This document shows positions 34,101 to 41,250 of a DNA stretch of 64,000 bases, piece by piece (positions within the stretch are counted from its first letter, which is position 1; each line of letters opens with the position of its first letter). This DNA is from Methylopila sp. Yamaguchi. Its GTDB lineage: Bacteria > Pseudomonadota > Alphaproteobacteria > Rhizobiales > Methylopilaceae. Both the position numbers and the translations under genes were made by a program. Under the pieces are notes generated by a model that did not search any database, was not told the DNA's origin, and saw nothing but the letters and a program-made list of their open reading frames with translations. The DNA lies in the NCBI RefSeq assembly GCF_002897035.1, contig NZ_BAUX01000007.1, forward strand, positions 174,139 to 238,138, written 5' to 3'.

Positions 34101-34831
34101 CGGCGGAGGCCGCGGCCTTGAGCGCCGCCGGCAACGTCTACGTCAACCGCAACATCGTCGGCGCCGTGGTCGGGGTGCAGCCCTTCGGCGGCCACGGGCT
34201 CTCGGGAACCGGGCCGAAGGCCGGCGGGCCGCTGAGCCTCCGGCGCCTCCTTGCGGCCTGCCCCAAGGGCACGGGTTTGCCCAAGGGCGCGCCGGACCCC
34301 GCCGCGACGGCCTATGCAACGTGGCTGCGGGATATCGGCCAGGACGCCGCCGCGGCCGAGGTGGAGGACGCGATCGCGCGAAGCCCGCTCGGGGTCGAGA
34401 TCGAACATCCCGGTCCGGTCGGCGAGCGGAACGTTTACAGCCTGAAGGGCCGCGGCGACGTGCTCTGCGCCGGACCAGACGAGCGAGCTCAGCTGGTCCA
34501 GATCGGCGCAGCGCTGGCCGCTGGCGCCCGCGCGATCATTCTCAAGCCGCGTCCGTCGGGTCTCCCCGCCAGTCTCGCGGTTCGCATCGTGAGTGACGCC
34601 AGTCTGAACGCCGTCTTCGCCGCCCTGTTCGACGGCGACGGGGACGCGCTTGCGGAGCTGAACCGCGCGCTCTCGAAACGTCCCGGTCCGATTGTCCAGG
34701 TCCACGTGCCCCGGCTCGACCCAACCACCGGCTGGCGCGCCTACTCCACCGAGTTCCTGCTCGCGGAGCGCAGCCTCAGCGTCAACACCGCGGCTGCGGG
34801 CGGGAACGCCAGCTTGATGGCGCTGGCGTAA
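31154..34831 (+). CDS. putA: Bifunctional proline dehydrogenase / L-glutamate gamma-semialdehyde dehydrogenase
   Basis: 1225 residues from the ATG at 31154 (GGAGG six bases upstream); 31118 is an alternative. It oxidises proline to glutamate with FAD then NAD+. The proline dehydrogenase barrel spans about residues 90-470 (FDMLGEAAMT, GVSIKLSALHPRY, NIDAEEADR, VVQAYQKRA, LVKGAYWDSEIK). The aldehyde dehydrogenase spans about 500-960 (ISPWNFPLAIFLGQ, KPAEETPLVAAE, ETGGQNALV, catalytic Cys845 in SAGQRCSAARLL), with a further C-terminal domain of about 250 residues. The N-terminal ribbon-helix-helix DNA-binding part of E. coli PutA is absent, so this is the non-repressor long form. Confidence 0.94.
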   Translation: MAGTITTETPAPAEGDARPVAAFASGPWPLTPLRAAVNRNVRLPETQCLPPLLAAAALPAPQAAAAQRLARTLVEALRAKGPGGGVAGLVQEYDLSSPEGVALMCLAEALLRIPDAATRDALIRDKIAPGDWRAHLGHSPSLFVNAATWGLVVTGRLAAPSTEEGLGSALTRLVARGGEPPIRRGVDLAMRMMGERYVTGETIERALANSRRMEAHGFRYSFDMLGEAAMTAADADRYFADYREAIDAIGAASGGRGVYDGPGVSIKLSALHPRYARSQRDRALSELLPRVQELAARARGFDVGLNIDAEEADRLDLSLDVLERLAADPALQGWDGLGFVVQAYQKRAPFVLDLVIDLARRSGRRLMVRLVKGAYWDSEIKRAQVDGLDDFPVFTRKVHTDVSYLACAAKLLAARDAVFPQFATHNAQTLAAIHAMAGPEFRVGDYEFQCLHGMGEPLYEEVVGPDKLGRPCRIYAPVGAHETLLAYLVRRLLENGANSSFVHRVADPETPVDALIADPVAEARRISPLGAPHPAIRPPRQLFPDRLSSAGLDLADERVLAELSAALSADAERRWRAAPLLASGEAEGIGAPVTNPADRRDIVGHVVEADAYAVERALVEAERAAAAWARTSGSGRAARLVRAAELLESRRDALMGLLIREAGKTAANAVSEIREAADFLRYYGGQARAFDPATHVPCGPVACISPWNFPLAIFLGQVAAALAAGNVVLAKPAEETPLVAAEAVRILREAGVPAAAVQLLPGRGEVGAALVGDPRVRGVLFTGSTAVATSIARTLAERLNPEGAPVPLVAETGGQNALVADSSALLEQLTADVLASAFDSAGQRCSAARLLCLQEDIADRALAMLKGAMAELRVGPPDRLATDVGPVISAEARERIEAHVSEMRAAGRPVHRLELPHACARGDFVAPTLIELDDVGALTEEVFGPVLHVVRFAPGGLAQTIEAVNATGYALTFGVHTRIDERAAEAAALSAAGNVYVNRNIVGAVVGVQPFGGHGLSGTGPKAGGPLSLRRLLAACPKGTGLPKGAPDPAATAYATWLRDIGQDAAAAEVEDAIARSPLGVEIEHPGPVGERNVYSLKGRGDVLCAGPDERAQLVQIGAALAAGARAIILKPRPSGLPASLAVRIVSDASLNAVFAALFDGDGDALAELNRALSKRPGPIVQVHVPRLDPTTGWRAYSTEFLLAERSLSVNTAAAGGNASLMALA

Positions 34832-34843
34832 GCGCCGGGCCGT

Positions 34844-36253
34844 TCATCCGCCGCGCGGCGTGGCATAGGCGGAGCGCGCGCGGGCGACGTGACGGCCGTG
34901 CGCCTTGGCGCCCACCAGCTCGCCGTCGCGCACCACCGGGCGCCCGCGCACGATCGTCGTCACCGGCCAACCCTTCACGGCGATCCCCTCGTAGGGGGTG
35001 TAGTCCGAGCCGTGGTGCAGGCCGCTCTGGCTGATCGTGACCTCGCGCTCCGGGTCCCAGATCGCGATGTCGGCGTCCATGCCGATCGCGATCGAGCCCT
35101 TCGTCGTCAGGCCGTACATGCGGGCGTGATTGGTCGCCGACAGCGCCACGAACTGCTGGAGCGTGATGCGCCCCTTGCCCACCCCCTCCGAAAACAGGAT
35201 CGGCAGGCGGGTCTCGATCCCCGGGATGCCGTTCGGCACCCAGCGGAAGCTGGTGCGGCCCTTTGGGTTCAGCTTGCCGGCGGGGTCGTCGTAGCGGAAG
35301 GGACAGTGATCGGAGGAGAACACGTCGAACACGCCCTGCTGCAGTCCCTCCCAGCAGGCCTGCTGATGCGCCGCATCCCTTGGCGGAGGGCTGCAGACGT
35401 ACTTCGCGCCCTCCATGTTCAGCCCGTCCATGTCCTTCTCGGTCAACACGAGGTACTGCGGGCAGGTCTCGCCGTAGACCTTGAGCCCCCGCCGGCGGGC
35501 CCGCGCAATCTCCTCCATCGCCTCGCGGTTCGAGACGTGGACGATGACGACCGGCACGTCGACGATCTCGGCCAGGCTGATCGCCCGGTGGGTCGCTTCG
35601 CGCTCCACCGGGACAGGCCGCGAGGGGCCGTGGAAGAACGGCGCGGTCTTACCCGCCCGCTCCAGCCGGTCCGCGAGGAAGCGGATCGCGTCGTAGTTCT
35701 CGGCGTGGACCATGACGAGCGCGCCGGTCTCGCGCGCGGTCGCCATCACCTCCAGCATCTCGCGGTCGTTCAGCGCGAGGCCCTCGTAGGTCATGAAGAC
35801 CTTGAACGAGGTGTAGCCGTCCGCGATCAGCGCCGGCAGGTCCTGGCCGAGCGTCTGGGCGTTCGGCTCCGAGACGATCAAGTGAAAGCTGACGTCGACG
35901 TAGGCCTGGCCTTCCGCCTTCGCATGGTAGGCCGCGAGCGTGGTCCTGAGCGGCGTCCCGCGCTCCTGCAACACGAAGGGCATCACCGCGGTGTTGCCGC
36001 CGAAGGCCGCGGATCGGGTCGCGCTCTCGAAGTCGTCGGCCATCACGATGCCCTCGCCGCTCGGCTGGGCGATGTGGACGTGGCTGTCGATGCCGCCCGG
36101 CAGCACGAGCTTGTCCGAAGCGTCGATCACATCCTTCGCCTCGCCGAGGGCGAGCCCGAGCGCGACAATCGTTCCGTCGCGCACGCCGACGTCGGCGCGG
36201 AACGTGTCCGCCGCCGTCGCGACCACGCCGCCCTTGATGATGAGATCGAGCAT
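34844..36253 (-). CDS. hydA: Dihydropyrimidinase / D-hydantoinase
   Basis: 469 residues from the ATG at 36253, preceded by AGGAGAG. The metal site is seen as His58 and His60 (DSHVHIAQP), carboxylated Lys151 (YTSFKVFMTYEG), two more histidines (MVHAENYD, VIVHVSNRE) and the aspartate in SSDHCPF. The protein hydrolyses 5,6-dihydrouracil/dihydrothymine or hydantoins in reductive pyrimidine breakdown. The partner beta-ureidopropionase and dihydropyrimidine dehydrogenase are not in the window. It is convergent with putA, 12 bases apart. Confidence 0.93.
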   Translation of the reverse strand: MLDLIIKGGVVATAADTFRADVGVRDGTIVALGLALGEAKDVIDASDKLVLPGGIDSHVHIAQPSGEGIVMADDFESATRSAAFGGNTAVMPFVLQERGTPLRTTLAAYHAKAEGQAYVDVSFHLIVSEPNAQTLGQDLPALIADGYTSFKVFMTYEGLALNDREMLEVMATARETGALVMVHAENYDAIRFLADRLERAGKTAPFFHGPSRPVPVEREATHRAISLAEIVDVPVVIVHVSNREAMEEIARARRRGLKVYGETCPQYLVLTEKDMDGLNMEGAKYVCSPPPRDAAHQQACWEGLQQGVFDVFSSDHCPFRYDDPAGKLNPKGRTSFRWVPNGIPGIETRLPILFSEGVGKGRITLQQFVALSATNHARMYGLTTKGSIAIGMDADIAIWDPEREVTISQSGLHHGSDYTPYEGIAVKGWPVTTIVRGRPVVRDGELVGAKAHGRHVARARSAYATPRGG

Positions 36254-36544
36254 GGGCTCTCCTGTTGCGGCTTCGAAGGTTACGCGCCCGATCGCCGCCC
36301 GGAGGTCGCGCCGGCGGGGCCCAAACACGCAGGCAAGCTTCGTGCTCGGACCGGTCCGCGCCACCGCGCGGCCGACCGTGGCGACGCCGTTGTCCAGCGA
36401 GGATCTGACCTGCGGCGTAGGCCATGGCGTTTCAAGTAAAAAAAGGCTATGAGGCAGCCAATCCCATCATCGTCCACGGACGCTGCGGGCCGTGACGTGC
36501 GGCCCCTTCCGCCGCGCGCCCATCGAAAGCGACCCCCCTTGACC

Positions 36545-38404
36545 ATGCCGTTCGCCGCCTCTCCGCTCGCGCAGGCTCTCGCCGAGCGCGGCTACGTCGA
36601 CCTCACCCCCGTGCAGCACGCCGTGCTGGCCGACGCGGTGCGCGGTCGCGATCTTTTGGTTTCGGCGCAGACGGGTTCGGGCAAGACGGTGGCTTACGGC
36701 CTCGCGCTAGGCGACACGTTGCTGGACGACGCGGGCGCCATCAGCGCCGCGGGCGCGCCGGTCGCCCTGGTCGTCGCCCCCACCCGTGAACTCGCCTTGC
36801 AGGTCGAGCGTGAGCTGCGCTGGCTCTACGCCAAGACGGGCGCCCGCGTCGTCGCCTGCGTCGGCGGCATGGACCCGCGCGCCGAGCGCCGCCGGCTCGA
36901 GCTCGGGTGCCACATCGTCGTCGGCACGCCCGGCCGCCTGCTCGACCACATCCAGCGCCGCGCGCTGGTGCTCGACGGCCTGAAGGCGGTCGTGCTCGAC
37001 GAGGCCGACGAGATGCTCGACCTCGGCTTCCGCGAGGACCTCGAGGCGATCCTCGAGTCGGCGCCGGCCGAGCGCCGCACGCTGCTGTTCTCGGCGACGA
37101 TCCCGTCCGACATCGTGGCGATCGCCCGCCGCTTCCAGCGCGACGCCGCCCGCGTCGAGACCGCAGGCCCCGAGCGCGGCCACGCCGACATCGAGCACCG
37201 CGCCGTGCGCGTGCTGCCGCGCGAGATCGGCCCCGCCGTCGTCAACCTGCTGCGTCAAGCCGACGCGCCCGCCGCGATCGTGTTCTGCGCCACCCGCGAG
37301 GCGGTGCGCCGCCTGCACGCCACGCTGTCCGAGCGCGGCTTCCCCGCCGTGCTGATGTCGGGCGAGCTCAGCCAGAACGAGCGCAACCGCGCCCTCCAGG
37401 AGCTGCGCGACGGCCGCGCCCGCGTCTGCGTCGCGACCGACGTCGCCGCCCGCGGCATCGACCTGCCCAGCATCACGCTCGTCATCCACGCCGACCTGCC
37501 GCACGACGCCGAAGTCTTCCAGCACCGCTCCGGCCGCACCGGCCGCGCGGGCCGCAAGGGCGTCAGCGTTCTGCTGGTGCCGCCGTCGCGCCGCCGCAAG
37601 GCCGAGACCATGATGGTCGACGCCGGCGTGGTCCCGACCTGGAGCGCCGCGCCCACCGCCGAGGAGATCCACGCCCTCGACCAGAAGCGCCTGCTCGCCG
37701 ACCCGGCGCTCACGGAACAGCCGACCCCCGAGGACATCGCCCTCGCGCACATGCTGATGGCGCACAAGTCGCAGGAAGAGATCGCGGTCGCGCTCGCCCG
37801 CCTGCACCGCGCCCGCCTGCCCGCCCCCGAGGACGTGACCGACCCCGGCGAGCGCCAGGCGCCCCCGCGCGAGCGCCTGCGCGACAACGGCCGCCCGGCC
37901 TACGATCCCGTGCGCTCCGACCGCGAGCCGGCGTCCGAGCGTCGCGGCCCGTTCGGCGAAGGCGTGTGGTTCCGCCTCGCTGTCGGCCGTCGCCAGAACG
38001 CCGATCCGAAGTGGCTGCTGCCGCTGATCTGCCGTCGCGGCGGCGTCACCCGCGACGACATCGGAGCGATCCGCATCTTCGACGCCGAGACCAAGGTCGA
38101 GATCGCCGTCGGCGCCGCGGAGAGCTTTGCGGCCCAGGCCCTTGGGGCCGAGAAGAACGACGTGGCGATCACGCGCGCCCAGCTTTCGGGACCCCGCCCC
38201 GACGTCGAGACCCCGCGCGAGCCGCGTCCGGCGAAGCCCTACGGGCATGCTCCGAAGCACGCCGCGCCGCGTCCCCGCGGCGCCTCCGACCATCCGCGCG
38301 GCCCCTCGGACCACCGCCGCGCCGAGGTCCCGGCCGGCAAGCCCCAGAAGCGCTTCGCAAAGGGCAACCGCGCCGGCGCGCCGGGCGGCCACGGCACGCG
38401 CTGA
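36545..38404 (+). CDS. DEAD-box RNA helicase with DbpA-like RNA-binding domain
   Basis: 619 residues from the ATG at 36545, chosen because the conserved helicase N-terminus starts there. Motifs are Q (VDLTPVQ), I (AQTGSGKT, 41-48), Ia (APTRELALQ), II (VLDEADEMLDLGF), III (LLFSATIP), V (VATDVAARGID) and VI (HRSGRTGRAGRKG). A DbpA-type RNA-binding domain follows (VWFRLAVGRRQNADPKWLLP to VEIAVGAAESFAA), with a basic, disordered Pro/Arg tail. It is like DeaD/CsdA and probably remodels RNA in ribosome assembly or at low temperature. The 291-base upstream gap contains a run of seven A but no clear site. Confidence 0.92.
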   Translation: MPFAASPLAQALAERGYVDLTPVQHAVLADAVRGRDLLVSAQTGSGKTVAYGLALGDTLLDDAGAISAAGAPVALVVAPTRELALQVERELRWLYAKTGARVVACVGGMDPRAERRRLELGCHIVVGTPGRLLDHIQRRALVLDGLKAVVLDEADEMLDLGFREDLEAILESAPAERRTLLFSATIPSDIVAIARRFQRDAARVETAGPERGHADIEHRAVRVLPREIGPAVVNLLRQADAPAAIVFCATREAVRRLHATLSERGFPAVLMSGELSQNERNRALQELRDGRARVCVATDVAARGIDLPSITLVIHADLPHDAEVFQHRSGRTGRAGRKGVSVLLVPPSRRRKAETMMVDAGVVPTWSAAPTAEEIHALDQKRLLADPALTEQPTPEDIALAHMLMAHKSQEEIAVALARLHRARLPAPEDVTDPGERQAPPRERLRDNGRPAYDPVRSDREPASERRGPFGEGVWFRLAVGRRQNADPKWLLPLICRRGGVTRDDIGAIRIFDAETKVEIAVGAAESFAAQALGAEKNDVAITRAQLSGPRPDVETPREPRPAKPYGHAPKHAAPRPRGASDHPRGPSDHRRAEVPAGKPQKRFAKGNRAGAPGGHGTR

Positions 38405-38422
38405 ACGCGCCACGAACCCAGC

Positions 38423-38443
38423 GGCGGCGCGTCGCGCGCCGCC
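38423..38443. terminator. Hairpin between helicase and MarR genes
   Basis: GGCGGCGCG (38423-38431) and CGCGCCGCC (38435-38443) form a perfect nine-pair stem with a three-base loop, 18 bases after the helicase stop and 38 bases before the end of the convergent MarR gene. No T run. Confidence 0.55.
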
Positions 38444-38480
38444 CTCAGGCGCCTCGATCGAGATCAGATGGCGCCCAAAA

Positions 38481-38966
38481 TCAGAGCGCGACAGCGTCGC
38501 GACGCCCGCGATGGGCGTCGACGATGCGCTTGAGGTAACCGACGAAGGCGTCGCGCTCGTCGGCGTCCAGCGCGGCCACCGTCTCCTCGTGGGCGCGCCG
38601 CGCGGCGTCCTCCATCTCGGCCAGCAGCTCCTCCCCCGCCGGCGTCATCCGGCAGACCTGCGCGCGCCGGTCCGCGGGCGACGTCACGCGCTGCACGAGC
38701 CCGCGCGCCTCCAAGCGTTTCAACGCTCCGGTGGTCGTCGTGCGGTCGAGCGCGACGGCGCGCGCGAGCGTCGTCTGGTCCGCGGTTTCGCAATCCGCCA
38801 GCGCGCACAGCAGGCTGTACTGCAGCGGCGTCAGGCGTGACGCGGCGCAGCGTTCGCTGAAAAGGCTCACGTGAATCTGATGCAGCCGCCGCGCCAGGAA
38901 GCCCGGGCGCTCCATCAGCGGCCAATTTTCATTGGACGTGTCTGATACGACGTCGTTTTTCGCCAT
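38481..38966 (-). CDS. MarR-family transcriptional regulator
   Basis: 161 residues from the ATG at 38966; the frame extends upstream to 39029. The fold is FLARRLHQIHVSLFSER, RLTPLQYSLLCALAD, then the DNA-reading helix QTTLARAVALDRTTTTGALKRLEARGLVQR (in parts) and the wing SPADRRAQVCRMTPAG. It is divergent from the amidohydrolase that begins the catabolic cluster at 39110, and a 16-base palindrome lies between, so control of that cluster is likely. MarR proteins of this subgroup usually release DNA on binding an aromatic or phenolic acid. Confidence 0.87.
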   Translation of the reverse strand: MAKNDVVSDTSNENWPLMERPGFLARRLHQIHVSLFSERCAASRLTPLQYSLLCALADCETADQTTLARAVALDRTTTTGALKRLEARGLVQRVTSPADRRAQVCRMTPAGEELLAEMEDAARRAHEETVAALDADERDAFVGYLKRIVDAHRGRRDAVAL

Positions 38967-39046
38967 TCGATCCTCGACTTGCCCGCGCCGCGGGACGGCC
39001 TCCGGTTCACCGAGCCCTGCATCTGGCATGCCGCGTGCATGAGATT

Positions 39047-39062
39047 GCGAAGCATACTTCGC
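39047..39062. promoter_or_regulatory. MarR-type palindrome in the divergent region
   Basis: GCGAAG-CATA-CTTCGC (39047-39062) is a perfect 6-4-6 inverted repeat, 47 bases upstream of the amidohydrolase start and 80 bases upstream of the MarR start. A T-rich stretch (CTTTTTC) follows directly. Confidence 0.5.
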
Positions 39063-39109
39063 TTTTTCAGGCGCGCCATGATCCGGCGCGAGCGTTCGAG
39101 GAGGACACC

Positions 39110-40396
39110 ATGGTCGAACCGACGGGATACGATCTGCTGCTGAAGGGCGGCCGGGTCATCTGCCCGGCGACCGGCGTCGACGGCGTCCGCGACGTGGCCA
39201 TCCGGGGCGGCCGCATAGCCGCGGTGGCGGACGCGATCCTGCCGACCAGCGCGGCCCAGACCGTCGACGTCGCCGGCAAGCTCGTGCTCCCGGGCCTGAT
39301 CGACACCCACGGCCACATCTACCAGTACGTCACCGGCCGCTTCGGCCTCGACCCCGACATGGTGGGCGTGCGTTCCGGCGTCACCACCGTGGTCGACCAG
39401 GGCGGCCCGTCCTGCATGACGCTGCCGGGCTTCCGCCATTTCATCGCGGAGCGCTCCGAGACCAACGTGCTCTGCTTCCTGTCCGCCTATCTCGTCGGCG
39501 GCCTCGAAGGCCATTTCTATCCCAACCTCTACAGCCCCGACGGCGTCGACATCGACGCGACGGTGCGCTCGGCGGTCGCCAACCGGGACCTGGTGCGCGG
39601 CATCAAGGGCCACGCCGAAATCGGCGGCTTCGCCCGCTGGGGCATCAAGGTCATGGAAATGGCGGCGGAGATCGCCCGCCGGGCCGAGGTTCCGCTCTAC
39701 GTGCACTTCGGCCAGCTCTGGGGCCTGCCGGAAAGCGGCGCCAACGGCGAGGACGCCGACACCATCCTCGAGCGCGTCATTCCGCTGCTGAAGGAAGGCG
39801 ACGTGCTCGCCCATCCCTTCACCCGTCACCCCGGCGGCTTCGTGAATGCGGAAGGCGAACTGCACCACGTCCTGCAGGCGGCGATCGACCGCGGCCTGAC
39901 GGTCGACGTCGGCCACGGCAGCCACTTCTCCTACCGCCTGGCCAAGATGGCGCTCGCCGCCGGCGTCGTGCCGCACACGCTGGGCGCCGACATGCACGGC
40001 TACAACACCCAGGTGCCCGAGATCCCCGCCCCCGCCGGCACGCCGGAGGAGCACGCGGACGACGAGAACCATCCGTTCAAGGGCCAGGCGCGCTTCAGCC
40101 TCACCCAGGCGATGAGCTCGATGATGACGCTCGGTCTGCCGCTCGACTACGTGGTGAAGATGGTCACGACCCACCCGGCGAAGATGCTCGGGATGGAGGA
40201 CAGCCTCGGTTCGCTCGCCGTCGGGCGCGTCGCCGACGTGTCGGTGCTGGACGACGTGCGCGGCCGGTTCGTGCTGCGCGACAACGAGGATTACCGCGTC
40301 ATCGCCGAGCGCCTGCTCCAGCCGTCCTTCTGCCTCCGCGCCGGCAAGCGCTTCGACGCCGACAGCCCGATCCTCCCGCAGGCGATCGCGGCGTGA
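39110..40396 (+). CDS. Amidohydrolase/deacetylase-family metallohydrolase
   Basis: 428 residues from the ATG at 39110 with GAGGA seven bases upstream. The TIM-barrel amidohydrolase pattern is LLLKGGRVICPATG, the first metal pair in GLIDTHGHIYQ, the carboxylated lysine in IKGHAEIGG, then YVHFGQLWG, LAHPFTRHPGG and the late aspartate in TLGADMHGY. Relatives include dihydroorotase-like PRK09237 proteins and Agrobacterium Atu3266, which hydrolyses acylated mandelate-like substrates. It heads a cluster with a molybdenum hydroxylase and importer and overlaps the next gene by GTGA. An amide or lactam hydrolysis step is likely. Confidence 0.85.
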   Translation: MVEPTGYDLLLKGGRVICPATGVDGVRDVAIRGGRIAAVADAILPTSAAQTVDVAGKLVLPGLIDTHGHIYQYVTGRFGLDPDMVGVRSGVTTVVDQGGPSCMTLPGFRHFIAERSETNVLCFLSAYLVGGLEGHFYPNLYSPDGVDIDATVRSAVANRDLVRGIKGHAEIGGFARWGIKVMEMAAEIARRAEVPLYVHFGQLWGLPESGANGEDADTILERVIPLLKEGDVLAHPFTRHPGGFVNAEGELHHVLQAAIDRGLTVDVGHGSHFSYRLAKMALAAGVVPHTLGADMHGYNTQVPEIPAPAGTPEEHADDENHPFKGQARFSLTQAMSSMMTLGLPLDYVVKMVTTHPAKMLGMEDSLGSLAVGRVADVSVLDDVRGRFVLRDNEDYRVIAERLLQPSFCLRAGKRFDADSPILPQAIAA

Positions 40397-41250
40397 TCGC
40401 CGCCCCGGCCCCCGCTCCGCAGGACGTCTGGGACACGCTGTCCCAGGACCAGCGCGACGCGGCCTACAACAACAACGCGGCCGTGCCGACCAGCGCGGCG
40501 TGGGTCGCGGCGCGCGACGTCGCGGCGCCCGCTTTCCGCGCGGCGCATCCCGCCAAGCTCGACGTCGCCTACGGCCCGAAGCCCCGCCAAGCCTTCGACC
40601 TCTACCCCGCGGCTGATCCCGACGCGCCCTGCCTCGTCTTCATTCACGGCGGCTACTGGCAGAAGAACTCGCGCGAGGTCTTCGCGCATTACGCCCAGGG
40701 CGCGCTCGACGCCGGCTGGGCGGTCGCGATGCCGAGCCACACGCTGGCGCCCGACGCGAGCCTCACCGAGATCGTCGCCGAACTCGGCGCCGCGCTCGAC
40801 TGGCTCGCCCGCGACGGCCGCACCCTCGGCGTCGGCGGCCGCATCGTGCTTTCCGGCTGGTCGGCCGGCGGGCACCTCGTCGCCATGCTGCTCGGTCATT
40901 CCGCGGTCGCCGCCGGCCTCGCGATCTCCGGCGTCTACGAGCTTGAGCCGATCCGCGACACCTTCCTCAACGCCGCGCTGAAGCTCACCGACGAGGAGAT
41001 CGCGACGCTGTCGCCGCTCCGCCTGCCGGTGACGCGGAAACCGCTCGCGATCGCCTACGGCACGGCCGAGGTGCCGGCGCTCATCCACGACTCGTTGGCG
41101 CTGCACGCCAAGCGGACCGAGGCCGGCGCGCCGGGCGCGCTGATCCCGATCGAAGGCGCCGACCATTTTTCCATCCTCGACGGCCTGCTGAGCGCCGACG
41201 GCGTTCTGGTGAAGGCCGCGCAGGACGTGCTCGCCGAGGCCACGCCGTGA
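40393..41250 (+). CDS. Alpha/beta hydrolase, kynurenine-formamidase-like
   Basis: 285 residues from a GTG. The oxyanion motif is FIHGGYWQKNS, the HGGxW signature of arylformamidases; the nucleophile elbow is LSGWSAGGHL; the terminal histidine lies in EGADHFSI. N-terminal sequence AAYNNNAAVPTS resembles the substrate-lid region of this family. It overlaps the amidohydrolase and the hydroxylase large subunit, so it likely acts after hydroxylation and ring opening on an N-formyl or ester intermediate. No tryptophan-pathway genes are nearby, so it is probably not a true kynurenine formamidase. Confidence 0.82.
   Translation: MIAAPAPAPQDVWDTLSQDQRDAAYNNNAAVPTSAAWVAARDVAAPAFRAAHPAKLDVAYGPKPRQAFDLYPAADPDAPCLVFIHGGYWQKNSREVFAHYAQGALDAGWAVAMPSHTLAPDASLTEIVAELGAALDWLARDGRTLGVGGRIVLSGWSAGGHLVAMLLGHSAVAAGLAISGVYELEPIRDTFLNAALKLTDEEIATLSPLRLPVTRKPLAIAYGTAEVPALIHDSLALHAKRTEAGAPGALIPIEGADHFSILDGLLSADGVLVKAAQDVLAEATP

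Noticed and set aside
36907..38538. 543-codon plus-strand frame inside the DEAD-box helicase
   Set aside because: Low-complexity Arg/Pro/Ala sequence in the wrong frame of a well-conserved gene.
40393..41250. True kynurenine formamidase of tryptophan breakdown
   Set aside because: The HGGYW motif fits, but there is no kynureninase or tryptophan dioxygenase and the gene lies inside a molybdenum hydroxylase operon.
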